Source: Warburgia ugandensis (lineage: Eukaryota > Streptophyta > Magnoliopsida > Canellales > Canellaceae). From it: a stretch of DNA of 64,000 nt. A program made the position numbers and the translations under genes. The stretch spans positions 60,733,880 through 60,797,879 of the forward strand of contig CP141132.1 in the NCBI GenBank assembly GCA_035236585.1. Direction: 5' to 3'. The notes under the pieces were generated by a model. The model worked only from the letters and a program-made list of their open reading frames with translations, made no database searches and had not been told where the DNA came from. Shown piece after piece: positions 15,401 to 29,000 of this stretch (positions are counted from its first letter, which is position 1; every line of letters starts with the position of its first letter).

Positions 15401-18400
15401 TTTGGGTCTTTGTAATTTCACACGTCTTTAGGTCTTTGTGCATATAATTCTTGTGTGCTAAAATTACAAGACTTAAAGTAGGTTTCTATCTCTCTGGTAT
15501 CTGGAGATCTGGACCATACTTGCTGGAAACAGGCTATAGACTGGGACCTTTTTCCAAAAATGGAATGAGATGCCTCTGAAAAATATGGGAAACAACTTAA
15601 AAACATGTGGAGAATGCCTTATAAATGTATGAATGCATTTTGACCTTTTTACCATCGGTTGGTGTTGTTTTTATACAATGTTCTCCAGATATCTCAACAT
15701 GGTTTGCCCAACGTTTGTCTCTTGTTTCTCGAATGTTCTGCAAATGTTTCTCACAAGATTTCTGATTGCTTCCCATTTCTCATTTCCTATCTTCTTTTTC
15801 AGTGTGTCTCCCTCTTATATTTCATGTTTTGCTTCACAGATTTGTTTTGCGTTGTGGTAACTTTGATCTGGATATTGCATGAAGAGAGAATGAGAAAGCC
15901 AAGCTTATTGGTTCAGTGAACTAAGATCTACTCTAGATAATGAGAGCAAGACTCTCTTCAATATCTTTTCTGACTTTGTACTTCTGATATGTCTGGAAAC
16001 CACCCCAGCCACCCTTTCTCTTCTTCTGTTGTATTTCATTCCTTGGTTTTTTTATCATGCTAGCTCAGCTTCTATCCACTGTATGTTTTCCTGTAAACCT
16101 TTCTTAATCTCAAAGAGAGAAAAGTAAAGGAAAAAGGCTTTGGACGTATGAAACTAACCATGTCTCGCTTTTTCCACTGCTAAGTTTCCTCCAACATGGA
16201 GTAATTTGGAATGTTACTGTCTTTACTCCATTATTTTCAACAAAGAGAATATCGTCTCATAGTGTAACACTATTATGAACACACATGTTCAACTTCTGCA
16301 TTTGACCATTTGGTGTTATAAACTTCTTGGTACTCGTGTTGTTCTATTGTCCTGCAAGACTAGTGGTTGTTGTCTCAATGCCTGCCTCTGTGGTTCAATA
16401 TTGTACCTATTGCAGTAGTTTAGTATGCATTTGAAGTTGTGGATACTTCTTTAATAAAAAGAATATTCTGTTTTTGTTCTACCTGGTTTTGAGCATATCC
16501 TTTTTTCTTCATATATATATGTATGTGGATTAAAATATATTACTAGATTTATTTATTATTAGGAAACTTGAACTGATGCACTCAGTCATGGTTTTTTGTA
16601 TTTTATAATGGCATCTTTTCACTTTTAAGCAAATGGAATATTATCTACAGATGAACAGTCTAATTCCGATGAATTGCTTGCCTTGGAAAGAAAAGAGGAA
16701 CAAGGTAATCTCCAAAGAAAGCTTCAAGGCCATCCACTATTCTTCGGCATCACGCTTGGGTTGTTGGCTGAGATCATCAATTCAAGGTACTCTTCCTGGA
16801 GCTTCAAAAGTAAACTGATGTTCTTGATTAAATGTAAGCAGTGTTTAGATGGTCTAGGCTTTCCCTATTATTTTGGTAGTTAACATGGTGTTAGTCAATC
16901 TCAATTTCACCAAAGCTAGGTCGATCTGGCGAGTTTGACCATTTTTCTTATCATCGGGCTAGATCATTGTTAGTCATACTTTAGCTAGGCTGAGCAAGAC
17001 CAATTATCGGTCTAGCTCTTCCAAAATCATTGTTAGTCATACCTGAGCTAGCAAGCGTTTTATAAAACTCAGCCTAGCTCATTGTTAGTGGATTCCATCA
17101 CAAATTAGGCTAATTTTTAGGTTTAAGTCTATTGCTGGTTTAAAGTGAAGGCTATCTTTGGTTTGGAGAAAAAACATGTTGGAGTTTTTTTCACCTGACT
17201 TTGCAAGTTTGAGAAAATGGAGTTGGGCATCAGAAATTGATATCCACATCCGTTTCAAACAAATGAAAATTCATATCTACGCCCATTTTCAAGGAAAAAG
17301 TTATCTACATTGTGGTCCTAGAAGCCATCAACTCCCATTTTTAAAGAAGAAGATGTTTATATGGTGGGCACTAAAGCCTATACCACCTATTTTAAATAAG
17401 AAGCTATATATATGGTAGGTTCTAGAAGCTATTTATTTTGACACCTGTTTTCAAATAAGAAGCTATTTGCATGGTTAGCCCTGGAAGTGTCCCTACCTAT
17501 TTCAGATAAGAAAAGCTATATACAAATAAGAAGCTATTCACACACATTTTTAAATAAAAAAGCTATTTACATGGTGGGCCTAGAAGTTTTCCACAATCAT
17601 ACACCCATTTCAAACAAGAAGTTATTGGTGAGCCCCAAAAGCTATTCGTACCTATTTTCAAATGAAAGCTATTTACATGAAGTGCTCAAAACTATATATA
17701 TACATTTTCAAACCTTGCATCTTCTTGATCTCTCCCACATTTGTATTTGTATGAGTATTTCACATTTCTGACAAGAGACCATTTACCTAGTGGGCCTTAA
17801 AAACTATCCACACCCTTTTTCAAATGAGAACCTATTTACATGGTAAGGCCTAGAAGTTAATCACACATTTTTTTTTCAAATAAAAAGCTAGTTGCATGGC
17901 AGACCCTAGAAGCTATCTACATTTATATGCAAATTAAACTATGAGAGGCTTGCAAAACAGCTTCATAGTATGCATGTCGGGCCCACAAACAGGTTTCATT
18001 ATGGGCAAGGAGGACCACCAAATAAGCTTCATGATATGCAGGAGGGGCCACAAATGCTTCATGGTATGCATGGAGGACCTATGAACATGTTTTGTGGCAT
18101 GCAATATGAACCCCCGAATATGTTTTTTATTAAAGGCTATTACTTTAGGCCCACATAGATTTCAGAAGAATTGGGCCTAAATGTAGATTGTTCTAATAAT
18201 TGTAAGAAAAAAAAAAAAGGACGGGTTGGTGCACAAAGCTCCCACGTATATGATATTTGTGAAAGGGGTGGAACACAAAGGGTCTATAGTACGCAGCATT
18301 ACCTTGCATATTTGCAAGGGGCTGTTTCCATGCCTTAAACTTGTGACATGTAGTTCACACGACGACAACTCTACCATTGTGCCAAGGCTCCCCTTCTGTT

Positions 18401-21400
18401 TTAGTATTTAAATATTTTTATAAAATTCTAGTAAAATATGGCCAAACTTGTCCTAGCTCAAGTCATACTTGCACTAGCTCATCCTAACATGTTGCAAAAA
18501 TCTAGCTAACTCAAGTCAGACAAGCTCAGGCTATATCAGGTGAATCTCGCTAGATTAGGCAAGCTCTGGTCAAACCAAGATTGGGCAAACTTGGCCTAGA
18601 TCGAGTGACCTTCAATTGACTAACATGCTGTAAGTTATTATGCTGTGTAGCAATCTTTATAGGTTCATCAACGATGAATTAGTCTTAAGTATGACTAGAG
18701 TTAAGTAGGTTGTTGTCTTTGTTGATTCATTGCATCTTTTTACTAAAGAAAAGACTCTAATCTTCCATTCGTTGAATATGTGTACCACTCCAAAAGGAAA
18801 AAGAAGAAATATTGAACCCGGGAATAGGAGCTGTATATTAATTTGATTTCTGAATTTTTGGCTGCTTGAAGAGTGTATTAGATATCTTCCCATTGTTCTT
18901 ATTTTATACAGAAGGTTTGGTAGGATTGTGATAAATAAGATCTAGATTTCTGCCTTCAATGTCTCCTTAGTATGTTTATTGTTCTTCATAATATTTCTGC
19001 ATCAGATCTCAGTTATGTCTATGCTTTCTACAGTTGTGGAATTTTTACTTGGTCGCTTATGTTGTATATGTCTGATAATTTGAGGACTCTGACCTGGTTA
19101 TGGAATGTGGGAGTTTGATAACATATTCTAATCAACTAGAAAATCTGGTAAATTTGAAACAATGTGCTGTGATTTATATAATTAAAGCTGGATAACTTAA
19201 ATATATGTAGTTTTTTCATTTCCTATATAATAGCTGTGAAATGAGATGTTTAGAAGTTAAATGAATTATAAATGTGTAGTAAAAGAATAGCTACACAAAC
19301 TCTGTCCAATAAAAAGATTTTGCTAATTGCATGTAGACAGCAAGAGCACAAACTATTTTGGGTTAGTAACAATAATCAGGTGTAGTGAGACAGAACATTG
19401 CCGGAAAATACACATGACTAAACAACTGCTATTATATATCAAATAATTGAAACAGTTTCTAGAATACATACAAACACATATAACACAGTCACACACGCAT
19501 ATATCAGACATTTGGATATATCTTCATGTGTGCGTATATTAGCATGCACACATAAATATGTATGTATATGTAAATATGTGTGTATGAGATTAATAGGTAT
19601 TATATGTATGAAAATGAATTTCCTAACCCCTAGTACACTAGTTAGCACAGGAACGTATTTCTAACATTGCACTGAAACATAAATTTGCACACTTGTAATG
19701 CTGATATCATTCTCCATGCAATATTCAGCTTACTACCTGGTATCTATTGAGATGGCATTAGAGATATTTATGACATATTCCTACAGTGGCTTGGAATTCC
19801 TTTTCCACCTCTGGTTTCTCAAGAATGACATGAAAATCTATCTTGATGTGCATCAGGCTTCAGATAAAGTTCCTATATCAAATGTTCACTTCCATTTAGG
19901 TTTCATAGTCATGGAAGCCATAGAAGGGGAACCTTGGCACGGCGGTTTAGTTGTCGCTGTGTGACCTGTCATGGGTTCGAGGCATGGAAACAGCCTCTTC
20001 CAAAATGCAAGGTAAGGCTGCATACTATAGACCCTTTGTGGTCCGCCCCTTCCCCAGACCCTGCATATGCGGGAGCTTCATGCACTGGGCTGCCCTTTTG
20101 GCATGGAAGCTGTAGCTTGACGTTCAGCTTTGGTGCTCAATCTTGCTATAATCTTTAAGATGTTACTCTGTGGGGCTAAATATCCACTAATCAAATGCTT
20201 AACTAACTTAAAGTCTCTGAATCTCCTATACATTGGGCATCTGGATGGCTAACTACTTTTGTATCAGTATCCTGACATCTCTGCTTGATCATCCCACGAC
20301 TGTGTACTGAAACATCCTCTTTACTTCCTGAAGATGTTGCTACTAGTGTCATGTACTGATTCTGATTCTGAGTATAAGGGTATTGATTATTTTCCTGTTC
20401 TCCGTACCATCATTTTCTTATTATAGACAGTCATTTTCTTATCAGGAAAAGCAAGTTCTCCGATTTGCTTGCTGTTAATTACGCTCAACTTCTTAAAAAG
20501 GCCTGTGACTACCTTTCAGGAGTCATTATAAATACTTTAATGATTCTTTTCATTTCAGTGCCTAAAAAGTAGGTTATAGTTCTAGATTCTTCACATTGAA
20601 ATGCTTTTAGTTTTCTTTCATCCTCTTTACCTATTCAATATCACTGCAATTAACATCAACCCCAAAGAGACCAGACCTGACTGTCGGTTTGTGTCTAAAA
20701 CAAGGGATGTCTTATTTAGTCCTCCGATGGTTGCACCTCCTAGATGGCTGATGTTGGCCTCTAAAACCTGGGTCTTAGAGTTTATTTAGTCCATATATAG
20801 CAGTTCTTGAGCAGCACGTATAATTACTTATATTACCATCTCATACCCCTTCAACTATTCTGTATCTATGTCATCCATTAGATGGTCTATCTAAAATCTA
20901 TTTTTTACATGTCGATGTTGCTTGCATAAGCCCCAACTTGTTAGCTAAGGCAATGTTGAGTAGAACATTTTACAACGTGCCTGAATAATTCATTATAATT
21001 CAATCATTGTTGTTGATTCTAGCTTGTTGTTGTTGGTGGGGTTGAACCACACACTATTCTTACTAGATACTCAATGATGTCTTAAGTATTGTTCTTCTAT
21101 ACTGGTTACATATTCTGATATGGTTAGGCATTTCTTACTGCTGTTAGCTCTGGGAAGTGAGCCATCTGGTTTTTTATTATAAACTCATTTTGACCATGCA
21201 ACATTCCTACTAGATTCTACCTTTCAGAAAAAAAAAGGAAAAGAAAAAACTTACTCAATGCTTTAGGAAAAATCTTCAAGGCATTAGTTACTGGCGGTGG
21301 CTCTGGCAAATGAATAGTTCTCTTGATATGGTCTATCACTGCATGCATGTGCTGGTTTCCGTGGTCATAAGATTTGTGATGGGGTTCAATGGATTTTCTG

Positions 21401-23000
21401 GTCTACTAGAACTGAGAAGAAAGAGTGCCTTCTGTAGGTGGTTTTTCCTAAGGAACTACCATTCCTGAAGACTAATATTCAGGATCTCTTAGACACAACC
21501 CTGTTTGTGCTATCATGTATCAAGATTTAAGGATTTAGTGTTCTCTTGATAAGAGAGAGCCGTCAGTGACTATTTGTTATGGGGCAATTTGCCCCCTTCA
21601 TTCTTATTATATTGGGTATTCTGGCTTGATGGTATTCCACATTTAAAGAAAAGAATAAAAAAAGGATAGAAAGAAAAAAGAAAAGAAAGAAACTGAGATT
21701 TACAACAAGGCCTGGTTTCAAAATGTCAGCAGGAACAGGTACCAGAGAAGTGGAGGTTATTATGAGAATTAGAATTAGACTCTTGAATGTACAGCTGGAA
21801 TGAGCAGAAGCTGATGCTGTGACAGCTCTGAAATTGCTGCAAGAAATCTAGAAATTGCAACAGCCCAAAAAGAAAAGAAGATTGAAAGAACGGAAAAGTC
21901 TCAGCCCAAATTGCACCCAAAGATGAAGAAAACTCCACCTCAATGTATTTCAGATAATCATCCAAACTTCAGCTAGAAGGGAGCCTTGGCGCAGCGGTTG
22001 AGTTGTTGTTGTGTGACCTGGAGGTCACGGGTTCAAGTCATGGAAACTGCCTCTTGCAAAAGTGCAAGGTAAGGCTATGTACTATAGACCCTTTGTGGTC
22101 TTTGTGGTCCGGCCATTCTCTGGAGCCCGCATACGTGGGAACTTAGTGCACCGGGCTACCCTTTTTTATCCAAACTTCATCCAGAAAACTGTTCCGAAAA
22201 GAAATGATTCCCGCTAGTCCTTTTACAGACTTATGACTTCCAGGAAGCAATAAAGATGTCAAAGACCTTGCACATTTCCCAAGCAAACCTCTGGGGAAAA
22301 CACACTTCTAATTACTGCACTTCATAACTAACTAACGTACTTGCAATACTCTTCGACAACCTTTAAAAACAGCAAATGTAAACTTAACACTAGCTAGGAC
22401 CCACATACACAACATATTAACTAATTAAAGACAAGATAGTAGTATACGACTGTAGAAGGAACACTCTAGCATGTCCTGTAGCATTTCTACTATAGCATCA
22501 GCTCTTCTTCTCCTATAATCACTCCATTAAAAGCCTTATTACTGAGACATAGTGTAGAGACTAAGGCACTTTAGGACAGTGAAGTTCTAAAATTCATATG
22601 GCAAAGATTATAGTGTGACTCTTCCCTTGCCATCAACGGGTGGCAGATTATCTAGAAAATAAGTAGGAATAACCTTGCTGGAGCCACATGAACATTGGTT
22701 GCAGAAGAGACAAGAAAACTTGGAATATATTTCGCCAAGAGAGCAAGTGGTCGAAGGTGGTAGGCGCCCTCAAGGCATAAAGCCCTTGTATTACTCGAGG
22801 TACAATGGTGCAAAAAGGCGGTAGCCCAAGCGAAGCAAGGTGCATGTTTGTAGATTTTGATAATATATACATTAGAGCCTAAATTTTTTGTGTACACTTA
22901 AACTATATAATTAAAACAACAAATTTAAACAATGCTCTATCAGATGATGCTGTGATATTTAAAATTCTTTTTAAGCTAAAAGGATATTTTTGAATGATCA

Positions 23001-23094
<94 letters not shown>

Positions 23095-26000
23095 CTATCC
23101 AACCCGTAATTGCAATAACCCAATTGCAAAATAGATTCTTTTTTGGGAGCGATCTATCCTTCCCGAACGCAGCATACAACTCTTCGTTGTACTGGTTGTG
23201 TCGAATAGAAAGGAATTAATGTCTTAGACCGTGCATCAAGGGTCAATCTCTCGTAGAAAGTTCCCTCAGAACAATTATTTATTTGGGTGAGGGTACCTTG
23301 TCTCTTTAAAAGAAAAGACAGTAGGGGGAAAAATGACAAGAAGATATTGCAACATCAAGTTGGAAGAGATGATGGTGTCATGGCTTCATTTAGTCCCAAA
23401 GTTTTTAAATCTTTTCTTACGACTTCAATCCCCATTCTTTTGGGCCTTCCCCTTGCCCTTTTAGAAATTTTGACTTGGATCATCTCACTCTTTCTAACTG
23501 GTTCTATTTTTGGTTTTTGATGGACATGTCCAAACCATCTAAGTCTAATCTCCCTCATCCTGTTACCTATTAGTGCTACTACTAAGTTTTATTTAACGTT
23601 TTCATTAATAATTCTATCCTTTCTTGTCTTGCCACTCATCCATCTCAACATTGGCATTTTGGCAGTGCTCATCCTATGTACATGTTGTTCCTTAACTGTC
23701 GAACACTCTAATCCATAGAGCATGGCTGGCCTTACAGCCATCCTATAGAATTTTCCTTTCAGTTTGAGTGGTATCCACCAATCACACAAAATTGCAGGCG
23801 CGCATCTCTACTTGTTCCAACCTGGTTAGATTCTTTGGGTAACCTCCCTCTCAATCTCTCCTCTCTCATGAATTGTTGATCCCAAGTATCGAAAGTGTTT
23901 TTCTAGAGGGACTTCTTCATTATCAGTCTTTATTGGTGCTCTAGTTTAGCTCCTCTCCTTGCTAAAATTACATTTCATATACTTTGTCTTAGTTTGGCTA
24001 ATTTTAAATCCTTTAGATTTTAATGCATCTCATCATAATTCTAGCTTTGGGTTTACGCCCTCCCTTGTCTTAGCAATCAAAACTATATTATCTAGAAGTA
24101 ACATGTACCAGGGAATGTCCTCATGTAGATATTTTGTTAATTCATCCATAACCAATGGAAAAAGTTATGGTCTCTATTGCCTATACTCAGTGCAATCCTA
24201 TAGAGATAGGAAAATCATGGGTCTCTAGCTAGTGGTCTTAACGTTTGTTACTGCTCCCTTATACATATCCTTAATTATGTCTATGTACTCATATACATAT
24301 AATAGAATGGTGGACTTAAATGCACTCTTTTACCTTGAAAGCCTTTCGATATTTAGGGTGCCCAAGCTAACCATATTCTTGAGGTTGAGGAACCTGAATA
24401 TCGAAAGGCTTTCAAGGTGATTCAGGCACCAGCATGACCTCTAACACAAGGTATATAAAGAACCTCAAAGCTAATAGTTTTTGTTGGTTCAAGGGAAGAA
24501 CTTTTTTGTTTTGTTTTGTTTTGGATCAACAAACTAATTAGACATACTATTCATCATTTATGATATTCGTGAATGTGAATATCTTCTAATTTCAGTTATT
24601 TGACCCTCATTCTTGGCTGAATAACTTTTGCCCAGGACTATTGTGAACAAGATACATCTTTTATGAAGTCCCATGATAGAGAAATATTGTGTATCTTCAC
24701 CAGAACTACCAGAAGGGAGGAATTGAGCTGAGCAACTAACCACCTCTAACAGCTGGCCACTGCTTGTAGCCAGGGTTCTTTTCTTAATCAACAAAATTGG
24801 GTCTGCATCATCATTCTTCATGAGTTTAGGTGGACTCATTTTTTATGTCTTGCTGGCAATTACCACGTGATTCTTAATTGCCCACGATCCACAATTGAGG
24901 TTCAGTTATTAATCAATAACCTTCATGTGGGATCATCATTCTTCACTTGAAGTTCGATGGATTAATGGCCCCTTTGTGCTGGGGAAGGATGCTATAGAAA
25001 CATGGAAGAGAAAGTCGTTGGTTTTCTAATAATACAGGATAAAGTCATGGATCAGTTTGAGATTAATAAATTTAAAGTTCATAGTATACAGAGTCGTAGA
25101 GATCTATCTAGGAGCATCAGAGATAGTGGTGGGTGCTCAGCTTCTATCACATGGTTCATAGTGTTCAACAAGCAATTGATATTTCATGATCAAAGGTGTA
25201 GGAGTGCTTGTAGTACTGGTCCTTATATATCATATTAACAATTGAAATATGGTTGAAAGAAAAAAATCACTATTTAATGGGACTTCTTATAAGTGCAAAT
25301 ATCTAAATTTCACCCTTTTAGATGCTTTTGCAAACATTGGCATGCATTTGTCTCTTAAATTGGAGGAATCTTTTGGTCTTTCAATATCAATAGGTGATGG
25401 TTTTGCTCCTGTAACTTCAAGAAGGGGAAAAGATGCCTGAGATTTGCTTTCATGGATCTGAAAGAGAGTGCTTGGGTTCTTTCAATGACTAAAATGTGTA
25501 TCGTGCCTGATGATAATTGGAGTTGAGGGTAGGTTGGGATATGAGGAGAGGAGGAGAGGAGGGAAGCACTCTGGCTGGGATGTTCAAGTCTGCGCACCCC
25601 AAGTTTTGACCTTGTTCCTGTCGTGTCCTCCATCAAGATCTAGTAGAAGGAAGGTGTGTAAAGGATCTCAAAGCTATTAGACTTGGATAGGTGGAAGAAT
25701 TTCCAGGAGCTAAAGAGCTGGACCAAACAATCTATTTGACTGCTTTAGTCTTTAAGGCTCCATGAAGGTGTGTAAACTCCATGTATTTACCAAGTCTTTC
25801 TTGTTCATCAAACAATTGCTTGATAGCACCAAACTAATCAGATGTGTTTTCCACCTTTCGAAGATATTTCACAGCTACAAAATCACTTCTCTTGGTTATT
25901 TGAACCACATTCTTTTGCAGAAAGAGGTGCCCAGGCTGCTGTAAATAAGGACTCTAAATCTTTCCAACCTTGGGGGACGGTAATATTATGTATCTAAATA

Positions 26001-29000
26001 AGAACAAACTTTATACAAGGGAAGAGCTGAGTTGCCTACTATTAGCTGATCGTTGACCACTTATAATTAATAGTCAGAGTTCATTCCTTTACAATGTTCA
26101 GATCCGCTGTGTTGTTCATCTTATAAAGTTGAGGTGGAATAATTTTTCCAAGGCAGGCAAATGTCTGCTGATCATTAACCACCCTAACCACCTGCAATTT
26201 GTTGTTAGGGTTCATTTGTCAATGAACAACATTCAGATCATCAGCATTATTTTCTACAAATGTTAGGTGCAAAAATGTGGCCTTCTAGCTGGGAAGGACG
26301 GTTTGGGTGCAAGCAAGAGGAAGTGTTGGAATTTTCAAGGAAGGATGATCTTTCATGGGTGTATTTGATAATTTATAAGGCAGCTCGTAGGATAAGTAGT
26401 AGTGGAGGCCAATGTGGAGGAAAAAAGACAAGAAACCTCACAAAAATTCCAAGATGACAGATTTGTAAGGAAGAAGAAAGAAAGGAGGAAGGAGGAAAGA
26501 AGGAAAAGAATAATTCAAAGGATAGAAGGGAGGGCTGAGGAGTCTGAATCATAGACAGTGAAATTTTTTCATTTCTTTTATGTGTTTCATAGAAGGAAAA
26601 GGAAGGAGAAACTGATCCATAAATTCCAAACTCAACTTAAATAAATCCAAAATCTAGTGTTTCTTCTAAGTTACCTAGTAAACATTCATGAATTCGAAAA
26701 GTCAGGATTGGATCATATCAAATGAGGGTGTCTGAATGGAGGAAAAGTGGAGGCTTTGTTTTCAACTGGAAGAAGGGTGATGTTTGGATTTCAGATGAGT
26801 TTGGAGGTTCTGTTGGATTCTGGAAGGAATAGTTGTACCAGAGGCTTTTTCTGACGTGAGAGTTTGATGAGAATATAAAAAAGTAGGGTTTTCTAAGAAG
26901 GCATTAGGAAGAGAATAGATTTGAGAGAATGGGGTACTCGTGATATAAAAATATATTTTGAAATGGATTTGGTATAAAGAATTGAATCTTTGTCTTGAAA
27001 TGAAAACCTAGAGGTCTTTTGGGAGATCAAGGAAGAGGAGATCTCTAAAATACCCCTAATGTGCATAACAATATATTGTAGGCCCAGATGGAACATGGTG
27101 TATATATTTTGTGATTCCCTAAGCTTGGGTGGAAGCTTCTAATCAGCCTTCAAACTGTTAAAGCAGCAACTTGCATTGCTAGGCAGAGTTCCAAGGTATC
27201 ACAGAATCCAAGATTCCATGTTTAACTTAAAAATGTTGTTTGGTCACCTAAAATAATGCAGAAGGTGAGTTATTGATTACAATGTTTATTCTTTTGAACA
27301 AAACTTAGCTTTTTTTATTGTTATATATTAGTGGCTAGTTGCGGTTGTTACGGTGGTGAACCAATTTTTTTTTTTCCATCAGTGTCTGCACCTCCTGAGT
27401 GGCCTTGAAATATGCTTATAGTGAATTACTGGATGCTTCCAAAGAAGAAGTGTTATGTCATTCTTCTTTATGGAGACATGAACAATAGAGATGGAATATG
27501 AGTGACTTCTGCAAAGTGAAAGCATATTCTGGTTGTACAAGTGAAGGAGATATCACCATTAGCTGGTGCCTAATGAGGGTGGATGCACATAGAAGTATAG
27601 TTGAAAGCTAAAGGCAAGCATGCAATGACTGAGTTGACTTCAAAGGCTGTTTGGATCCCCCCATTTTATATATTTGTCTGCCCTGAAGAGGTTGTAACAT
27701 GCTTGCTGTTGTACTACGAGGTTGCGTAGTTTAGCGTCAAATACTTCAGGCCACATGTGCAAGTGAAAGGTCCCATTGGTAACATTCAAATTCTTGAATA
27801 TGGTTTACCAGTATCTAGGGAAAAGTTCTAAGCAGACTAATCAGTCAGATTTAGTAGTCACTTCGAACCAAGGAAGCCAATTACATGTGGTCAGAATCTA
27901 CAATCTCCAGCTAACTTCACCATCCCAATTTCAGTCAAATAAAACTTCTCTTTTTCATTATTACTTAGACCACCTGAACAATAATTGGTGTTTGACAGAT
28001 TGCTGAAACTATTGTGCATGTTTATCCTCATGCACCATGCTGTTATGTGTTTGTTTTTCCGCGGCTGATATACAATTTATAATAGTTAAGACTCATATAC
28101 TATGCTCATCATTTGAGAATTTTGGTAAATGCCTATTACAGTATCATGCAATTATTAGATTTCTTCTGTAACTATGTTGAAAATCATGCTCTGGTGCATA
28201 GGCTCTTCACAACAGTCCGTGACTCTTTGGGATTAACATACGATGTATCTTTTGAGTTAAGCCTTTTTGATAGGCTGAAACTTGGTTGGTACGTTGTCTC
28301 AGTAACTTCCACTCCCGGCAAGGTACACTTGCAGTTTATTATGTTTTTGTTCATTGCAGTGTTCTTCATCCTGTTAAAGAAATATTTTTACTGCCATCCT
28401 CACATTTAATCTGTCCTTGCAGGTATACAAAGCTGTTGATGCTTGCAAGAATGTTCTTAGAGGTTTATCTGACAGCAAGATTACACAAAGGGAGCTGGAC
28501 CGGGTTAGTATTGAACTTTTATTTGCTTTTTACCACTCAATACTTGTTGTACAATTGAAATCCAGTGCTGGTTCCAACTTTCTTTCAATGGAGTTTTCAT
28601 TGGATGGTACTCTAAGCTACCTTTTTCATTTTTTCCTGAAGCATTGTATCCATTTTATCATATACACACTACGCAGCTCAGAAGGGGAGCCTTGGCGCAA
28701 CGGTAAAAGTTGTCGTCATGTGACCTTGAGGTCACGGGTTCAAGGCGTGGAATCAGCCTCTTGCAAAATGCAAGGTAAGGCTACCTACTATAGGCCCTTG
28801 TGGTCCGCCCCTTCCCTAGACCCCGCTTAGGTAGGAGCTTCGTGCACCGGGGCTGCCCTTTTACACTACGCAACTCAGTTTCATGAAAATTCTTTTCCTC
28901 TTAAGTCAGAAGTATGTCAAAAGGGAGAAAAAGAATTACAAGGAGATTCAAGATCTTGCTGCTATGAATGTCAAAATATGAGGCATTGGATTTCTAATGC

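Larger units (their letters stand above)
16889..18625. mobile_element. Degenerate TIR element with internal minisatellites
   Basis: The ends carry inverted TGTTAGTCAAT (16889-16899 and 18615-18625), and similarity extends inward (TCACC..A.CTAGG). Inside are two tandem arrays, an Au SINE, and subterminal repeats of CTAGCTCA and CTAGNTC (16910-17100, 18440-18600). No coding remnant is visible. The superfamily is not clear, and the target duplication is not evident. Confidence 0.45.

Noticed and set aside
22903..23094. Minus-strand open frame of repeated Cys-Val
   Set aside because: Produced entirely by the CA microsatellite.
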